Program-made: the position numbers and the translations under genes
Assembly: GCF_019173455.1 (NCBI RefSeq)
Contig: NZ_JADPQH010000002.1
Location: 1 to 64,000 of the forward strand
Source of the DNA: Nesterenkonia sp. Act20
Lineage (GTDB): Bacteria; Actinomycetota; Actinomycetes; Actinomycetales; Micrococcaceae
Direction of reading: 5' to 3'
DNA: 64,000 nt
The notes under the pieces: model-generated
Databases searched by the model: none
What the model saw: only the letters and a program-made list of their open reading frames with translations
Told to the model about the DNA's origin: nothing
Part shown: one piece after another, positions 10,970-18,953 of the stretch
How the letters are laid out: each line of letters starts with the position of its first letter
Position numbering within the stretch: position 1 is the stretch's first letter

Positions 10970-10994
10970 ACTAGCCCACCAGAGCTGAGCTAGC
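10958..10994. repeat. 18-bp tandem duplication at the ankyrin/argR convergent ends
   Basis: CACCAGAGCTGAACTAGC (10958-10975) is repeated as CACCAGAGCTGAGCTAGC (10977-10994), 17 of 18 identical with one base between. The first copy contains the ankyrin-gene stop and the second contains the argR stop. Confidence 0.85.
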
Positions 10995-11490
10995 TGCGGC
11001 CCTCGGCGAAGCCGGTGAACCTGTCAGCGACGGCGGCTCCTCCGGTCGGACTGGTGGTCACCACCATGATCGTGTCGTCACCGGCGATGCAGCCGAGCAC
11101 CTCGGCCAGGCCGGCGTGATCCACTGCGCTGGCCAGGAACTGCGCGGCCCCCGGAGGGGTGCGCAGAATGACCAGATTCGCACTGGACTCGGCCGAGACC
11201 AGCAGGTCCTTGCACAGCGCGATCAGCCGCGCCGTCGTCGTCGCCTCGGTCTGATCGGCCTGGAGCTCCCGGTCGTGCCCGTCGGAGGGCACCGCGTAGA
11301 TCAGCGAGCCCTGGGCACCGCGCACGCGTGCGGCGCCGATCTCCTCCAGATCCCGGGAGAGGGTGCCCTGGGTGACCGTCACTCCCGCGTCGGCCAGGCG
11401 CTGGGCAAGCTCGGCCTGGGAGCGCACCGAGGACCGGGTGATGAGCTCACGGATCTTGGCGTGCCGCGCGGTCTTCGTGGTCGGGGTCAT
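10990..11490 (-). CDS. argR: Arginine repressor
   Basis: The 166-residue protein is ArgR-sized. The N-terminal winged helix contains RSQAELAQRLADAGVTVTQG and LSRDLEEIGAARVR; the C-terminal hexamerisation/arginine-binding domain has GCIAGDDTIMVV. It binds ARG boxes as an arginine-bound hexamer to repress biosynthesis. The ATG at 11490 is 1 nt after the argF stop, so it is the last gene of argCJBDFR. The longer upstream frame is not used. Its stop codon lies in a tandem duplication shared with the ankyrin gene end. Confidence 0.95.
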   Translation of the reverse strand: MTPTTKTARHAKIRELITRSSVRSQAELAQRLADAGVTVTQGTLSRDLEEIGAARVRGAQGSLIYAVPSDGHDRELQADQTEATTTARLIALCKDLLVSAESSANLVILRTPPGAAQFLASAVDHAGLAEVLGCIAGDDTIMVVTTSPTGGAAVADRFTGFAEGRS

Positions 11491-11491
11491 C

Positions 11492-12466
11492 TCAGCGCGT
11501 CCCGGCCCGGACGAGCCGCTCGGTCTCGGCATCGGCAAGCCCGGACTCCACCAGCAGCCAGGCCATCAGCGCCTTCTGCGCATGCAGTCGATTCTCAGCC
11601 TCGTCCCACACCACCGACTGGGGGCCGTCGAGGACCTCGGCGCTGATCTCCACCCCACGGTAGGCCGGCAGGCAGTGCAGGACGACGGCGCCGGGTGCGG
11701 CCTGTGCCATGGCCGCGGCATCCACCCGGTACTCACCGAAGAGCTGAAGCCGGGCCTCCTTCTCCTGCTCCTGGCCCATTGAGATCCAGGTGTCGGTGGC
11801 GACCACCTCGGCTCCGCGCAGCGCTTCGGCAGGGTCGCTGGTGATCAGCACGCTGCCGCCGGTCTGCGCGGCGCGCGCACGGGCAGCCTCGACGATGCGC
11901 GGCTCCGGCAGGTAATCCTGGGGTCCGGCGATGCGGACGTCCATGCCGGCGTTGACCCCGGCGAGGAGATAGGAGTTGGCCATGTTGTTGGCCGCGTCGC
12001 CGAGGTAGGCGAGCGAGCGGCCCTGCGTGGTGCCGAGCTGTTCCCGCACGGTGAGCAGATCGGCGAGCAGCTGGCACGGGTGGTAGTCGTCGGAGAGCGC
12101 GTTGATCACGGGGACGCTGCTGTAGGCGGCCATCTCCTTGAGTCCGGACTGCGCGTAGGTGCGCCAGATGATCAGGCTGACCATCCGGTCCAGCACCCGG
12201 GCCGTGTCGGCGATGGTCTCCTTGTGCCCGAGCTGGGACTCTCCGGGATTGACCACCAGCGGGGAGCCGCCCAGGGCGGAGATTCCCGCGGCGAAGGAGA
12301 ACCGGGTACGCGTGGAGGTCTTGTCGAAGAACACCGCGGCGGTCTGAGGTCCCGCCAGCGGTTTGATGGCGTAGGGGTCTGCCTTCATCGTGGCGGCGAG
12401 GGTGAGCACCTGATCCAGCTCAGCCGGGCTGAGGTCGAGATCGGTGAGGAAATGGCGGATTCTCAT
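11492..12466 (-). CDS. argF: Ornithine carbamoyltransferase
   Basis: Makes citrulline from ornithine and carbamoyl phosphate. The 324-residue protein has the carbamoyl-phosphate loop KTSTRTRFSF, the HPCQ motif (YHPCQLLAD) and the ornithine-binding HCLPAYRG. It overlaps argD by 4 nt (ATGA), and argR begins 1 nt after its stop, indicating one transcript. Biosynthetic (ArgF) rather than catabolic use is inferred from the cluster. Confidence 0.97.
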   Translation of the reverse strand: MRIRHFLTDLDLSPAELDQVLTLAATMKADPYAIKPLAGPQTAAVFFDKTSTRTRFSFAAGISALGGSPLVVNPGESQLGHKETIADTARVLDRMVSLIIWRTYAQSGLKEMAAYSSVPVINALSDDYHPCQLLADLLTVREQLGTTQGRSLAYLGDAANNMANSYLLAGVNAGMDVRIAGPQDYLPEPRIVEAARARAAQTGGSVLITSDPAEALRGAEVVATDTWISMGQEQEKEARLQLFGEYRVDAAAMAQAAPGAVVLHCLPAYRGVEISAEVLDGPQSVVWDEAENRLHAQKALMAWLLVESGLADAETERLVRAGTR

Positions 12467-13731
12467 GAGGTGCTCCTGCGGTGGATCTCGGGAAGGGCGT
12501 CGATGAAGCGCTGGATCTGCTCGGTGGTGATGATCAGCGGAGGGGCCAGGCGCAGCGTGGTCGGGCCGGTCGCGTTGATGATGAACCCGGCCACCAGGGC
12601 GGCGGCCACCATGGCAGGCGCCGGTGCGCCGCGTGCGCCGGAGGAGGTGCTACGGCCCGAGGGGCTGCTGGCGTCAGTGCTGCCATCAGGTTCGGTGGCG
12701 ATCTCGATGCCGATCAGCAGGCCGTGGGCGCGCACCTCGGTGACGAAGTCCAGGGCCTCGAGCCGCTGCTGGGCATACCTGCTGACGTGGCGCACGTGGG
12801 CGAGAAGATCCTGGGATTCGATCACCTCCAACGTGGCCAGTGCGGCCGCGGTGGCGGCGGGGTTTCCGCCGAAGGTGGTGCCGTGCTGTCCCGGGTTGAG
12901 CAATGAGCTGGTGTGCTCGCCGAAGGTCAGCATCGCACCGATGGGGAATCCACCGCCGAGCCCCTTGGCGAGCGTCATCGCATCCGGGATCACCGGAGCG
13001 CTCTGCTCCGGGGCGGAGGCGAACCAGGTGCCGGTGCGTCCGATGCCGGTCTGGACCTCGTCGAGGATCAGCAGTGCCCCGGCGGCCCGGGTGATTTCTC
13101 GGGCCTGCTCCAGGTAGCCGACCGGGTGCCCGCGCACGCCGGCCTCCCCCTGCACGGGTTCGATGATGACGGCCGCCACGGTCTCATCCACCGCAGCCCG
13201 CAGCGCCTCGACGTCTCCTGCCGGGACCCATTCAACCCCTCCGGCAAGCGGCTCGAAGGGCTCACGGTAGCTGGGCTTATGGGTCATCGCCAGCGCGCCC
13301 ATGGTCCGCCCGTGGAAGCCGTGCTCCAGCGCGATGATGCGTGGCCTGGATTCGCCCCCGTGCCGGCGAGCAATTTTGAAGGCTGCCTCGTTGGCCTCGG
13401 TGCCGGAGTTGGCGAAGAAGGCCTTGGAGCCCGACGGCGCGTGGGCCAGCTCCAGGAGCTTCTCGGCCAGTGCGATCTGGGTGGGGCTGGTGAAGAAGTT
13501 GGAGATGTGCCCCAGCGTGTTCAGCTGTTCCGAGACGGCACTGGTGAGCATCGGGTGCGCATGGCCCAGCGCGTTGACCGCGATCCCTGCCAGCAGGTCC
13601 AGGTACTCGCGCCCATCGGCGTCCCAGACGGTGACTCCGGAGCCGCGGACCAGCACCTTCTGCGGGGTGCCGAAGACCCCCAACAGAGAACCGGTGTACC
13701 GGGTGAGCAGCTCTTCGCCGTGGCCGCTCAT
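12463..13731 (-). CDS. argD: Acetylornithine aminotransferase
   Basis: PLP-dependent class III aminotransferase making N-acetylornithine. Visible motifs are [28 protein letters not shown] and the PLP lysine in [16 protein letters not shown]. At 422 residues it is about 20 longer than usual: residues ~349-370 are a Ser/Gly/Ala-rich insertion ([20 protein letters not shown]) in the small C-terminal domain, just before the conserved [15 protein letters not shown]-coupled both to argB upstream and to argF downstream. Confidence 0.96.
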   Translation of the reverse strand: MSGHGEELLTRYTGSLLGVFGTPQKVLVRGSGVTVWDADGREYLDLLAGIAVNALGHAHPMLTSAVSEQLNTLGHISNFFTSPTQIALAEKLLELAHAPSGSKAFFANSGTEANEAAFKIARRHGGESRPRIIALEHGFHGRTMGALAMTHKPSYREPFEPLAGGVEWVPAGDVEALRAAVDETVAAVIIEPVQGEAGVRGHPVGYLEQAREITRAAGALLILDEVQTGIGRTGTWFASAPEQSAPVIPDAMTLAKGLGGGFPIGAMLTFGEHTSSLLNPGQHGTTFGGNPAATAAALATLEVIESQDLLAHVRHVSRYAQQRLEALDFVTEVRAHGLLIGIEIATEPDGSTDASSPSGRSTSSGARGAPAPAMVAAALVAGFIINATGPTTLRLAPPLIITTEQIQRFIDALPEIHRRSTS

Positions 13732-14672
13732 GCGCTCTCCTCATCGGGCACGATCTGCGTGCCGACGCCCTCGGTGGTGACGATCTCCAGCAGCATCGAA
13801 TGCGGTTTGCGGCCGTCGACCACGTGGGCGCGCGGCACGCCGGACTCCACGGCCTTCAGTGCGGCGGTCATCTTCGGGATCATGCCGGACTCGAGGCTGG
13901 GCAGCATCGCTCGCAGGTCGCTCGCGCTGAGCGAGGAGATCAGCGAGGACTTATCGGGCCAGTTCGCGTACAGGCCCTCCACATCGGTGAGCATCACCAG
14001 CTTCGCTGCTCCCAGGGCGGAGGCGACGGCGGCGGCCGCAAGGTCGGCGTTGACGTTGAGCACCTCGCCGGTGGGCTGGGCATCAGGCTGGTCCGAGTCG
14101 AACTCCGGGGCGATGGTGGAGATGACGGGGATGCGGCCGGCCGCCAGCAGGTCCTTGATCGCATCCGGGTTCACTCCGGTGACCTCTCCGACCAGGCCCA
14201 GGTCCACGGTCTCCCCGTCCACCTCGACGCTGGTCCGCACGGCCTGCAGCAGAGCGGCATCCTCCCCGGAGAGTCCCACCGCGTAGGGTCCGTGGCTGTT
14301 GATCAGCCCGATCAGCTGGCGTCCGACCTGCCCGGTGAGCACCATGCGGACCACGTCCATGGCCTCCGGGGTGGTCACCCGCTGGCCGGCGCGGAACTCG
14401 GACTCGATGCCCAGGGTCTGCAGCATCGCGTTGATCTGCGGTCCCCCGCCATGGACGACCACCGGGTTGACGCCCACGTGGCGCAGGAACACCACGTCCT
14501 CGGCGAAGGCGCGGCGCAGCTCATCGTTGACCATGGCGTTGCCGCCGTACTTGATCACGATGGTCTGGCCGGCGAACTTCTGGATCCACGGCAGGGCCTC
14601 GACCAGGACGGCGGCCTTGTCACCGGCAGCGCTGAGGCTTCCGGCGTCGCGGGGTTTCAGGGTGGATGTCAT
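13728..14672 (-). CDS. argB: Acetylglutamate kinase
   Basis: Phosphorylates N-acetylglutamate, usually the arginine-feedback step. The 314-residue protein has the amino-acid-kinase motifs IKYGGNAM and [10 protein letters not shown], and [16 protein letters not shown] with [10 protein letters not shown]. The start ATG is at 14672, 74 nt after argJ; the stop overlaps the argD start by 4 nt. Confidence 0.97.
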   Translation of the reverse strand: MTSTLKPRDAGSLSAAGDKAAVLVEALPWIQKFAGQTIVIKYGGNAMVNDELRRAFAEDVVFLRHVGVNPVVVHGGGPQINAMLQTLGIESEFRAGQRVTTPEAMDVVRMVLTGQVGRQLIGLINSHGPYAVGLSGEDAALLQAVRTSVEVDGETVDLGLVGEVTGVNPDAIKDLLAAGRIPVISTIAPEFDSDQPDAQPTGEVLNVNADLAAAAVASALGAAKLVMLTDVEGLYANWPDKSSLISSLSASDLRAMLPSLESGMIPKMTAALKAVESGVPRAHVVDGRKPHSMLLEIVTTEGVGTQIVPDEESA

Positions 14673-14746
14673 CGGGTCCTCTGCGGGGTGTGATGCTGCG
14701 TGCTGAGCTGCCGCGAAATGGGCGGCTGCGTACTGGGCTGAACGGG

Positions 14747-15946
14747 TCAGGTGGAGTAGGCGGAGTTCTCGTGGACGTAGTCATGAGTCAGGTCATTGGT
14801 CAGGATCGTGGCCTCCCGATCTCCTGATTTGAGGTCGATGACCACCTTCACGTGTCGACCGCTGAGGTCCACCAGGGCGCGATCCTCACCGATCCCCCCG
14901 GCCCGGCAGATCCAGACGCCGTTGACGGCCACGTCGATGGTGCTGGGATCGAAGTCCACATCGGTGGTGCCGACTGCGGAGAGGATCCGGCCCCAGTTGG
15001 GGTCCTGTCCGAAGATCGCGGTCTTGAAGAGGTTGGATCGCGCCACAGAGCGTCCGGCGGTCTCGGCCTGCTCCTCGGTGGCCGCATGGATCGTGGAGAT
15101 CGCGATCTCGTGGTGTGCGCCCTCCGCGTCAGCGATGAGCTGGCTCGCGAGGTCCTGGCACACCTGGTTCAGCGCTGTCTGAAACTCCTCCAGGTCCACG
15201 CCTGAGGGGTCGGCGTCCGGGTGCGCGCCGGAGGCCATGGCGATCACGGTGTCGTTGGTGGACATGCAGCCGTCGGAGTCTGCCCGGTTGAAGCTGATCC
15301 GCACGGCTTCGCGCAGGGCGGCGTCAAGGTCAGGCTGGGAGATCACGGCGTCGGTGGTGACCACGGAGAGCATCGTGGCCATGCCGGGGGCGAGCATTCC
15401 CGCACCCTTGGCCATGCCGCCCACGGTGAAGCCGGCGCCGTCGGCGGTGGCGACCTTCATCACCGAGTCCGTGGTCATGATCGCTTGAGCAGCCTGGTGC
15501 CCCGCGGTCTCGTGGGGGTCGAGCTGGGCCACCGCCGTGTCGATGCCGCCCAGCAGCGCGGGCATGTCCAGCCGCTCACCGATGAGTCCTGTGGAGCAGA
15601 CGAGCACGTCCCCGGCGGAGACATCGGCGCCGCCGGCCTGCAGCTTCTCCGCCACCACCTCGGCGGTCTGATGCGTATCGGCGAAGCCCGGCGCTCCGGT
15701 GCATGCATTGGCGCCGCCAGAGTTCAGCACGACGGCGTCGGCCCGGCCGTCGACGATTACCTGCTGGGACCACAGCACCGGTGCTGCGGCGACCCGGTTG
15801 GTGGTGAAGACTGCCGCTGCATGCTTATCGGGTCCTTCATTGCGCACCACCGCGACGTCGCGGGGCAGGCTGCCGTCGGCGGCGGCAGATTTGAGCCCGG
15901 CGGCGACTCCGGCGGCGGTGAATCCTCGGGCGGCCGTGACACTCAT
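14747..15946 (-). CDS. argJ: Glutamate N-acetyltransferase / amino-acid acetyltransferase
   Basis: Recycles the acetyl group from N-acetylornithine to glutamate. The 399-residue precursor has the self-cleavage region [20 protein letters not shown], where cleavage before the Thr after ATML-like sequence gives two chains in this family, and C-terminal [16 protein letters not shown]. It overlaps argC by 4 nt (ATGA). A 74-nt gap separates it from argB, the only real gap in the operon. Confidence 0.96.
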   Translation of the reverse strand: MSVTAARGFTAAGVAAGLKSAAADGSLPRDVAVVRNEGPDKHAAAVFTTNRVAAAPVLWSQQVIVDGRADAVVLNSGGANACTGAPGFADTHQTAEVVAEKLQAGGADVSAGDVLVCSTGLIGERLDMPALLGGIDTAVAQLDPHETAGHQAAQAIMTTDSVMKVATADGAGFTVGGMAKGAGMLAPGMATMLSVVTTDAVISQPDLDAALREAVRISFNRADSDGCMSTNDTVIAMASGAHPDADPSGVDLEEFQTALNQVCQDLASQLIADAEGAHHEIAISTIHAATEEQAETAGRSVARSNLFKTAIFGQDPNWGRILSAVGTTDVDFDPSTIDVAVNGVWICRAGGIGEDRALVDLSGRHVKVVIDLKSGDREATILTNDLTHDYVHENSAYST

Positions 15947-16974
15947 GGGGTGACTCCCAACAGGTTGAGCCCGGTGGTCTCGTCGAGGCCCAGGGCGATG
16001 TTCATGGATTGCACGGCGCCGCCCGCCGTGCCCTTGGTCAGGTTGTCAGCGGCGGAGACGATGACCGCTCGCCCGGCGTGTGAGTCGACGGCCAGCTGCA
16101 GGGTGACGTGGTTGGAGCCGACGACCTGCTTGGTGACCGGCCACTGGCCTTCGGGGAGCAGGTGGACGAAGGGCTCGGCGTCGTATTGCTGGTGATAGGC
16201 GGCGCGCAGCTGCGCCTCGGTGGTGCCGGGGGCGAGCTTGGCCGTGGAGGTCGCCAGGATCCCGCGCGACATCGGCGCCAGGGTCGGGGTGAACGAGATC
16301 TGCACCGGGGCTCCCGCGGCATGACCGAGTCCCTGTTCGATCTCGGGGGTGTGTCGGTGCACTCCCCCGACCCCGTAGGGACTCATACCGCCGATGACCT
16401 CGGCGCTGAGCAGGTGCGGCTTCAAGGACTTGCCCGCACCAGAGGTGCCGGTGGCCGCGACGATGACGATGTCGGTGGGCTCCACCAGACCTGCCGCCAG
16501 CGCAGGGGCCAGTCCGAGCATGATCGTGGTCGGGTAGCAGCCGGGCACGGCGATCCGCCGGGCACCGGCGAGCTTGGCCCGCTGACCCGGCAGCTCGGGG
16601 AGTCCATAGGGCCAGGTGCCCTGATGGGCCGAGCCGTAGAACTGCTCCCAGGCGGAGGCTGATTCCAGCCGGTGATCCGCCGCGGCATCGATGACGATGG
16701 TGTCCTCGCCCAGCTGCGCCGCGATCTCGGCCGAGGCGCCGTGCGGAAGCGCGAGGAACACGACGTCGTGACCAGCGAGGTTCTCCGCGGTCGTCTCGCT
16801 GAGCACCCGATCGGCCAGCGGGATCAGCTGCGGCTGGAGCGCTCCCAGTCGCTCCCCAGCGCTGGAATGCGCGGTGACGGCGCCGATCTCCACCTCAGGG
16901 TGGCCAGCCAGCAGTCGCAGAACTTCTCCCCCGGCATAGCCGGAGGCGCCGGAGACGGCGATCTTATAGGTCAT
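15943..16974 (-). CDS. argC: N-acetyl-gamma-glutamyl-phosphate reductase
   Basis: NADPH-dependent reduction of acetylglutamyl phosphate. The 343-residue protein has the Rossmann start [16 protein letters not shown] and the catalytic cysteine in [11 protein letters not shown]. Start ATG at 16974; the long upstream open frame runs through the promoter and into the opposite gene and is rejected. First gene of argCJBDFR, with an ARG-box-like site 30-50 bp upstream. Confidence 0.96.
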   Translation of the reverse strand: MTYKIAVSGASGYAGGEVLRLLAGHPEVEIGAVTAHSSAGERLGALQPQLIPLADRVLSETTAENLAGHDVVFLALPHGASAEIAAQLGEDTIVIDAAADHRLESASAWEQFYGSAHQGTWPYGLPELPGQRAKLAGARRIAVPGCYPTTIMLGLAPALAAGLVEPTDIVIVAATGTSGAGKSLKPHLLSAEVIGGMSPYGVGGVHRHTPEIEQGLGHAAGAPVQISFTPTLAPMSRGILATSTAKLAPGTTEAQLRAAYHQQYDAEPFVHLLPEGQWPVTKQVVGSNHVTLQLAVDSHAGRAVIVSAADNLTKGTAGGAVQSMNIALGLDETTGLNLLGVTP

Positions 16975-17003
16975 GCTCAGCAGTCTAATCGGATATATGC
17001 GGC

Positions 17004-17023
17004 TTATCCAATATTTATGCAAT
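17004..17023. promoter_or_regulatory. Candidate ARG box upstream of argC
   Basis: The minus strand reads TTGCATAAATATTGGATAA, an AT-rich ArgR-type palindrome-like site 30 bp before the argC ATG in otherwise GC-rich DNA. It resembles the element before argG (shared TGCATAAA). The location between argC and the divergent oxidoreductase gene fits repression by the argR product. Confidence 0.55.
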
Positions 17024-17077
17024 ACGCTGGCAAGGGAACTTCGTCCATGCAGGCCTGTGTTGGGTACGCTTGCCGCC

Positions 17078-18085
17078 ATGAATGAACAGAGCGTTTTCCC
17101 AGAGGATCTGCCGGACAGGGCACGAGTGGTGCACGCCGCGCAGGCCGGGGGGACAGAGGTTCTCGTCCCGGCCGAGGTGGCCATGCCTGAGCCCGGCCCC
17201 CACCAGGTGCTGGTGGAGACCGCCGCCGCGGGCGTGAACTTCCTCGAGACCTACCAGCGCAGCGGCGTCTACCCGATGGAGTACCCCTTCACCCCTGGCA
17301 CCGAGGCCACCGGCACGGTGCTTGCCGTCGGTGAGGCGGTGGAGAGCCTCTCCGCAGGCCAGCGCGTGACCACCATGGAGGCAGCCAGCGGCACCTATGC
17401 CTCGCATTTCCTGGTCGACTCCTCCAAGGCGGTCGCGGTGCCCGACGAGGTCACCGATGAGCAGGCTGCCGCGCTGCCGCTGCAGGGCATCACCGCCCAC
17501 TACCTGATGAACTCCACCTACCGGGTCGCCCCCGGTCAGACCGTGTTGACTCACGCCGGAGCCGGCGGGGTGGGGCAGATCCTGACGCAGCTGCTCAAAG
17601 CCAAGGGAGCCCGGGTCATCACCACCTGCTCCACCGAGGAGAAGGCTCAGATCGCCCAGGCCGCGGGCGCCGACTACGTGCTCGGCTACGAGAACTTCGC
17701 CGAGAAGGTCCACGAGATCACCAAGGGCGAGGGTGTGGCCGCAGTGTTCGACGGCGTGGGCAAGGATACGTACCTGGGCTCGCTGGAGTCTTTGGCGGTG
17801 CGCGGCACCTTTGTGCTCTACGGCGGCGCCTCGGGCCAGGTGCCTCCGTTGGATCCACAGGATCTGAACCGACGGGGAGGCCTCTACCTCACTCGACCCT
17901 CCACGCACTGGTACCTGCGCAACGCCGAGGAGCGCTCCTGGCGCTACGCCGAGCTCTTCGACTCGCTCACCGGCGGGGACCTGAAGCTCAGCATCGGTGC
18001 CAGCTACTCGCTGGAAGACGCCGGCCGGGCGCACGATGACCTGGAGAACCGGCGCACCACCGGCAAGCTGCTGCTCACCCCCTGA
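17078..18085 (+). CDS. Quinone oxidoreductase-like zinc-free MDR
   Basis: The 335-residue protein belongs to the QOR branch of medium-chain dehydrogenases: [15 protein letters not shown], the NADPH fold [23 protein letters not shown]-type segment (residues ~150-170), and [16 protein letters not shown]. No structural zinc-lobe cysteines are seen. It would reduce quinones or other enones with NADPH. The ATG at 17078 is preferred over an earlier in-frame ATG, which sits inside the argC control region. Divergent from argC and convergent with nagB. Confidence 0.88.
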   Translation: MNEQSVFPEDLPDRARVVHAAQAGGTEVLVPAEVAMPEPGPHQVLVETAAAGVNFLETYQRSGVYPMEYPFTPGTEATGTVLAVGEAVESLSAGQRVTTMEAASGTYASHFLVDSSKAVAVPDEVTDEQAAALPLQGITAHYLMNSTYRVAPGQTVLTHAGAGGVGQILTQLLKAKGARVITTCSTEEKAQIAQAAGADYVLGYENFAEKVHEITKGEGVAAVFDGVGKDTYLGSLESLAVRGTFVLYGGASGQVPPLDPQDLNRRGGLYLTRPSTHWYLRNAEERSWRYAELFDSLTGGDLKLSIGASYSLEDAGRAHDDLENRRTTGKLLLTP

Positions 18086-18113
18086 GGGTCGCCGCAGCAC
18101 CTCGCTGAGGGGG
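18078..18113. terminator. Possible bidirectional hairpin between convergent genes
   Basis: CCCCCT (18078-18083) pairs with AGGGGG (18108-18113), with an inner GAGG/CCTC stem. It overlaps the oxidoreductase stop and lies between two converging genes. There is no T-tract, so only a weak call. Confidence 0.3.
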
Positions 18114-18117
18114 CAGG

Positions 18118-18900
18118 TCAGAGGCCCTGCCAGGCCGGCTTCGCGGCGTAGGTCTGCCGGTAGTAGTCGGCGAGCTGAAGTCGTGACGCCGCGGCTTCGT
18201 CGACGAGCACCGTCGCGTGGGGGTGCAGCTGCATCACCGTGGCGGGCCACAGAGCCGAGATGGGCCCCTCCACGAGCTGATGCACCGCTTCGGCCTTGTG
18301 CCTCCCGCTGGCGAGGAGAACCAGGTGCCGCGCTTCGGATATGGTCCCGAGCCCCTGCGTCACACAGTGCACCGGGACCTGGTCGACGTCGCCGTCGAAG
18401 AACCGCGCATTGTCTGAGCGCGTCTGCGGAGCAAGCGACTTGATCCGAGTGCGCGAGCTCAGCGATGAACCCGGCTCGTTGAAGCCGATGTGGCCATCGG
18501 TTCCGATACCGAGGAGCTGGAGATCCACTCCCCCGGCCTCGGCAATAGCCTGCTCGTACTCCGCGCAGGCGGCTGGGATGTCGGCCGCGAGCCCGTCAGG
18601 GCCGTGGACCCGCTCAGCGTTCCAGTGCACTCGATCCACCAGCTCCTCCGCGATCACATTGCGATACCGCTGCGGGTGATCGGCGGGGAGCCCCACATAC
18701 TCGTCCAGCATGAACCCCTGGGCCCGCGCGAAGGACAACCCGCGCTGCTCATGCCGATGAATCAGCTCTCCGTAGACCGCCAGCGGACTCGAGCCGGTGG
18801 CCAGTCCGAGGGTGGAGTCGGCCTCACGACGCAGCAGCTTCTCTATCGCGTCGGCGGCGAGCCTGGCCTGTTGGTCGACTGGGGCAATGATGACCTCCAT
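18118..18900 (-). CDS. nagB: Glucosamine-6-phosphate deaminase
   Basis: Converts glucosamine-6-phosphate to fructose-6-phosphate and ammonia, the entry into glycolysis. The 260-residue protein (NagB usually 240-270) has LGLATGSSPLAVYGEL, FMLDEYVGLPADHPQRYRN, and the active-site loop GIGTDGHIGFNEPGSSL. The codons before the chosen ATG (18900) are TTG and GTG, and the GTG at 18903 has a better-spaced AAGGA; the difference is one residue. It is the last gene of the amino-sugar operon, 53 bp after the dehydrogenase gene. Confidence 0.94.
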   Translation of the reverse strand: MEVIIAPVDQQARLAADAIEKLLRREADSTLGLATGSSPLAVYGELIHRHEQRGLSFARAQGFMLDEYVGLPADHPQRYRNVIAEELVDRVHWNAERVHGPDGLAADIPAACAEYEQAIAEAGGVDLQLLGIGTDGHIGFNEPGSSLSSRTRIKSLAPQTRSDNARFFDGDVDQVPVHCVTQGLGTISEARHLVLLASGRHKAEAVHQLVEGPISALWPATVMQLHPHATVLVDEAAASRLQLADYYRQTYAAKPAWQGL

Positions 18901-18953
18901 CACCAATCACGTCCTTCTCTCGTTTCGGATCTGCGGCTTCAAAGTCGTCTCGT

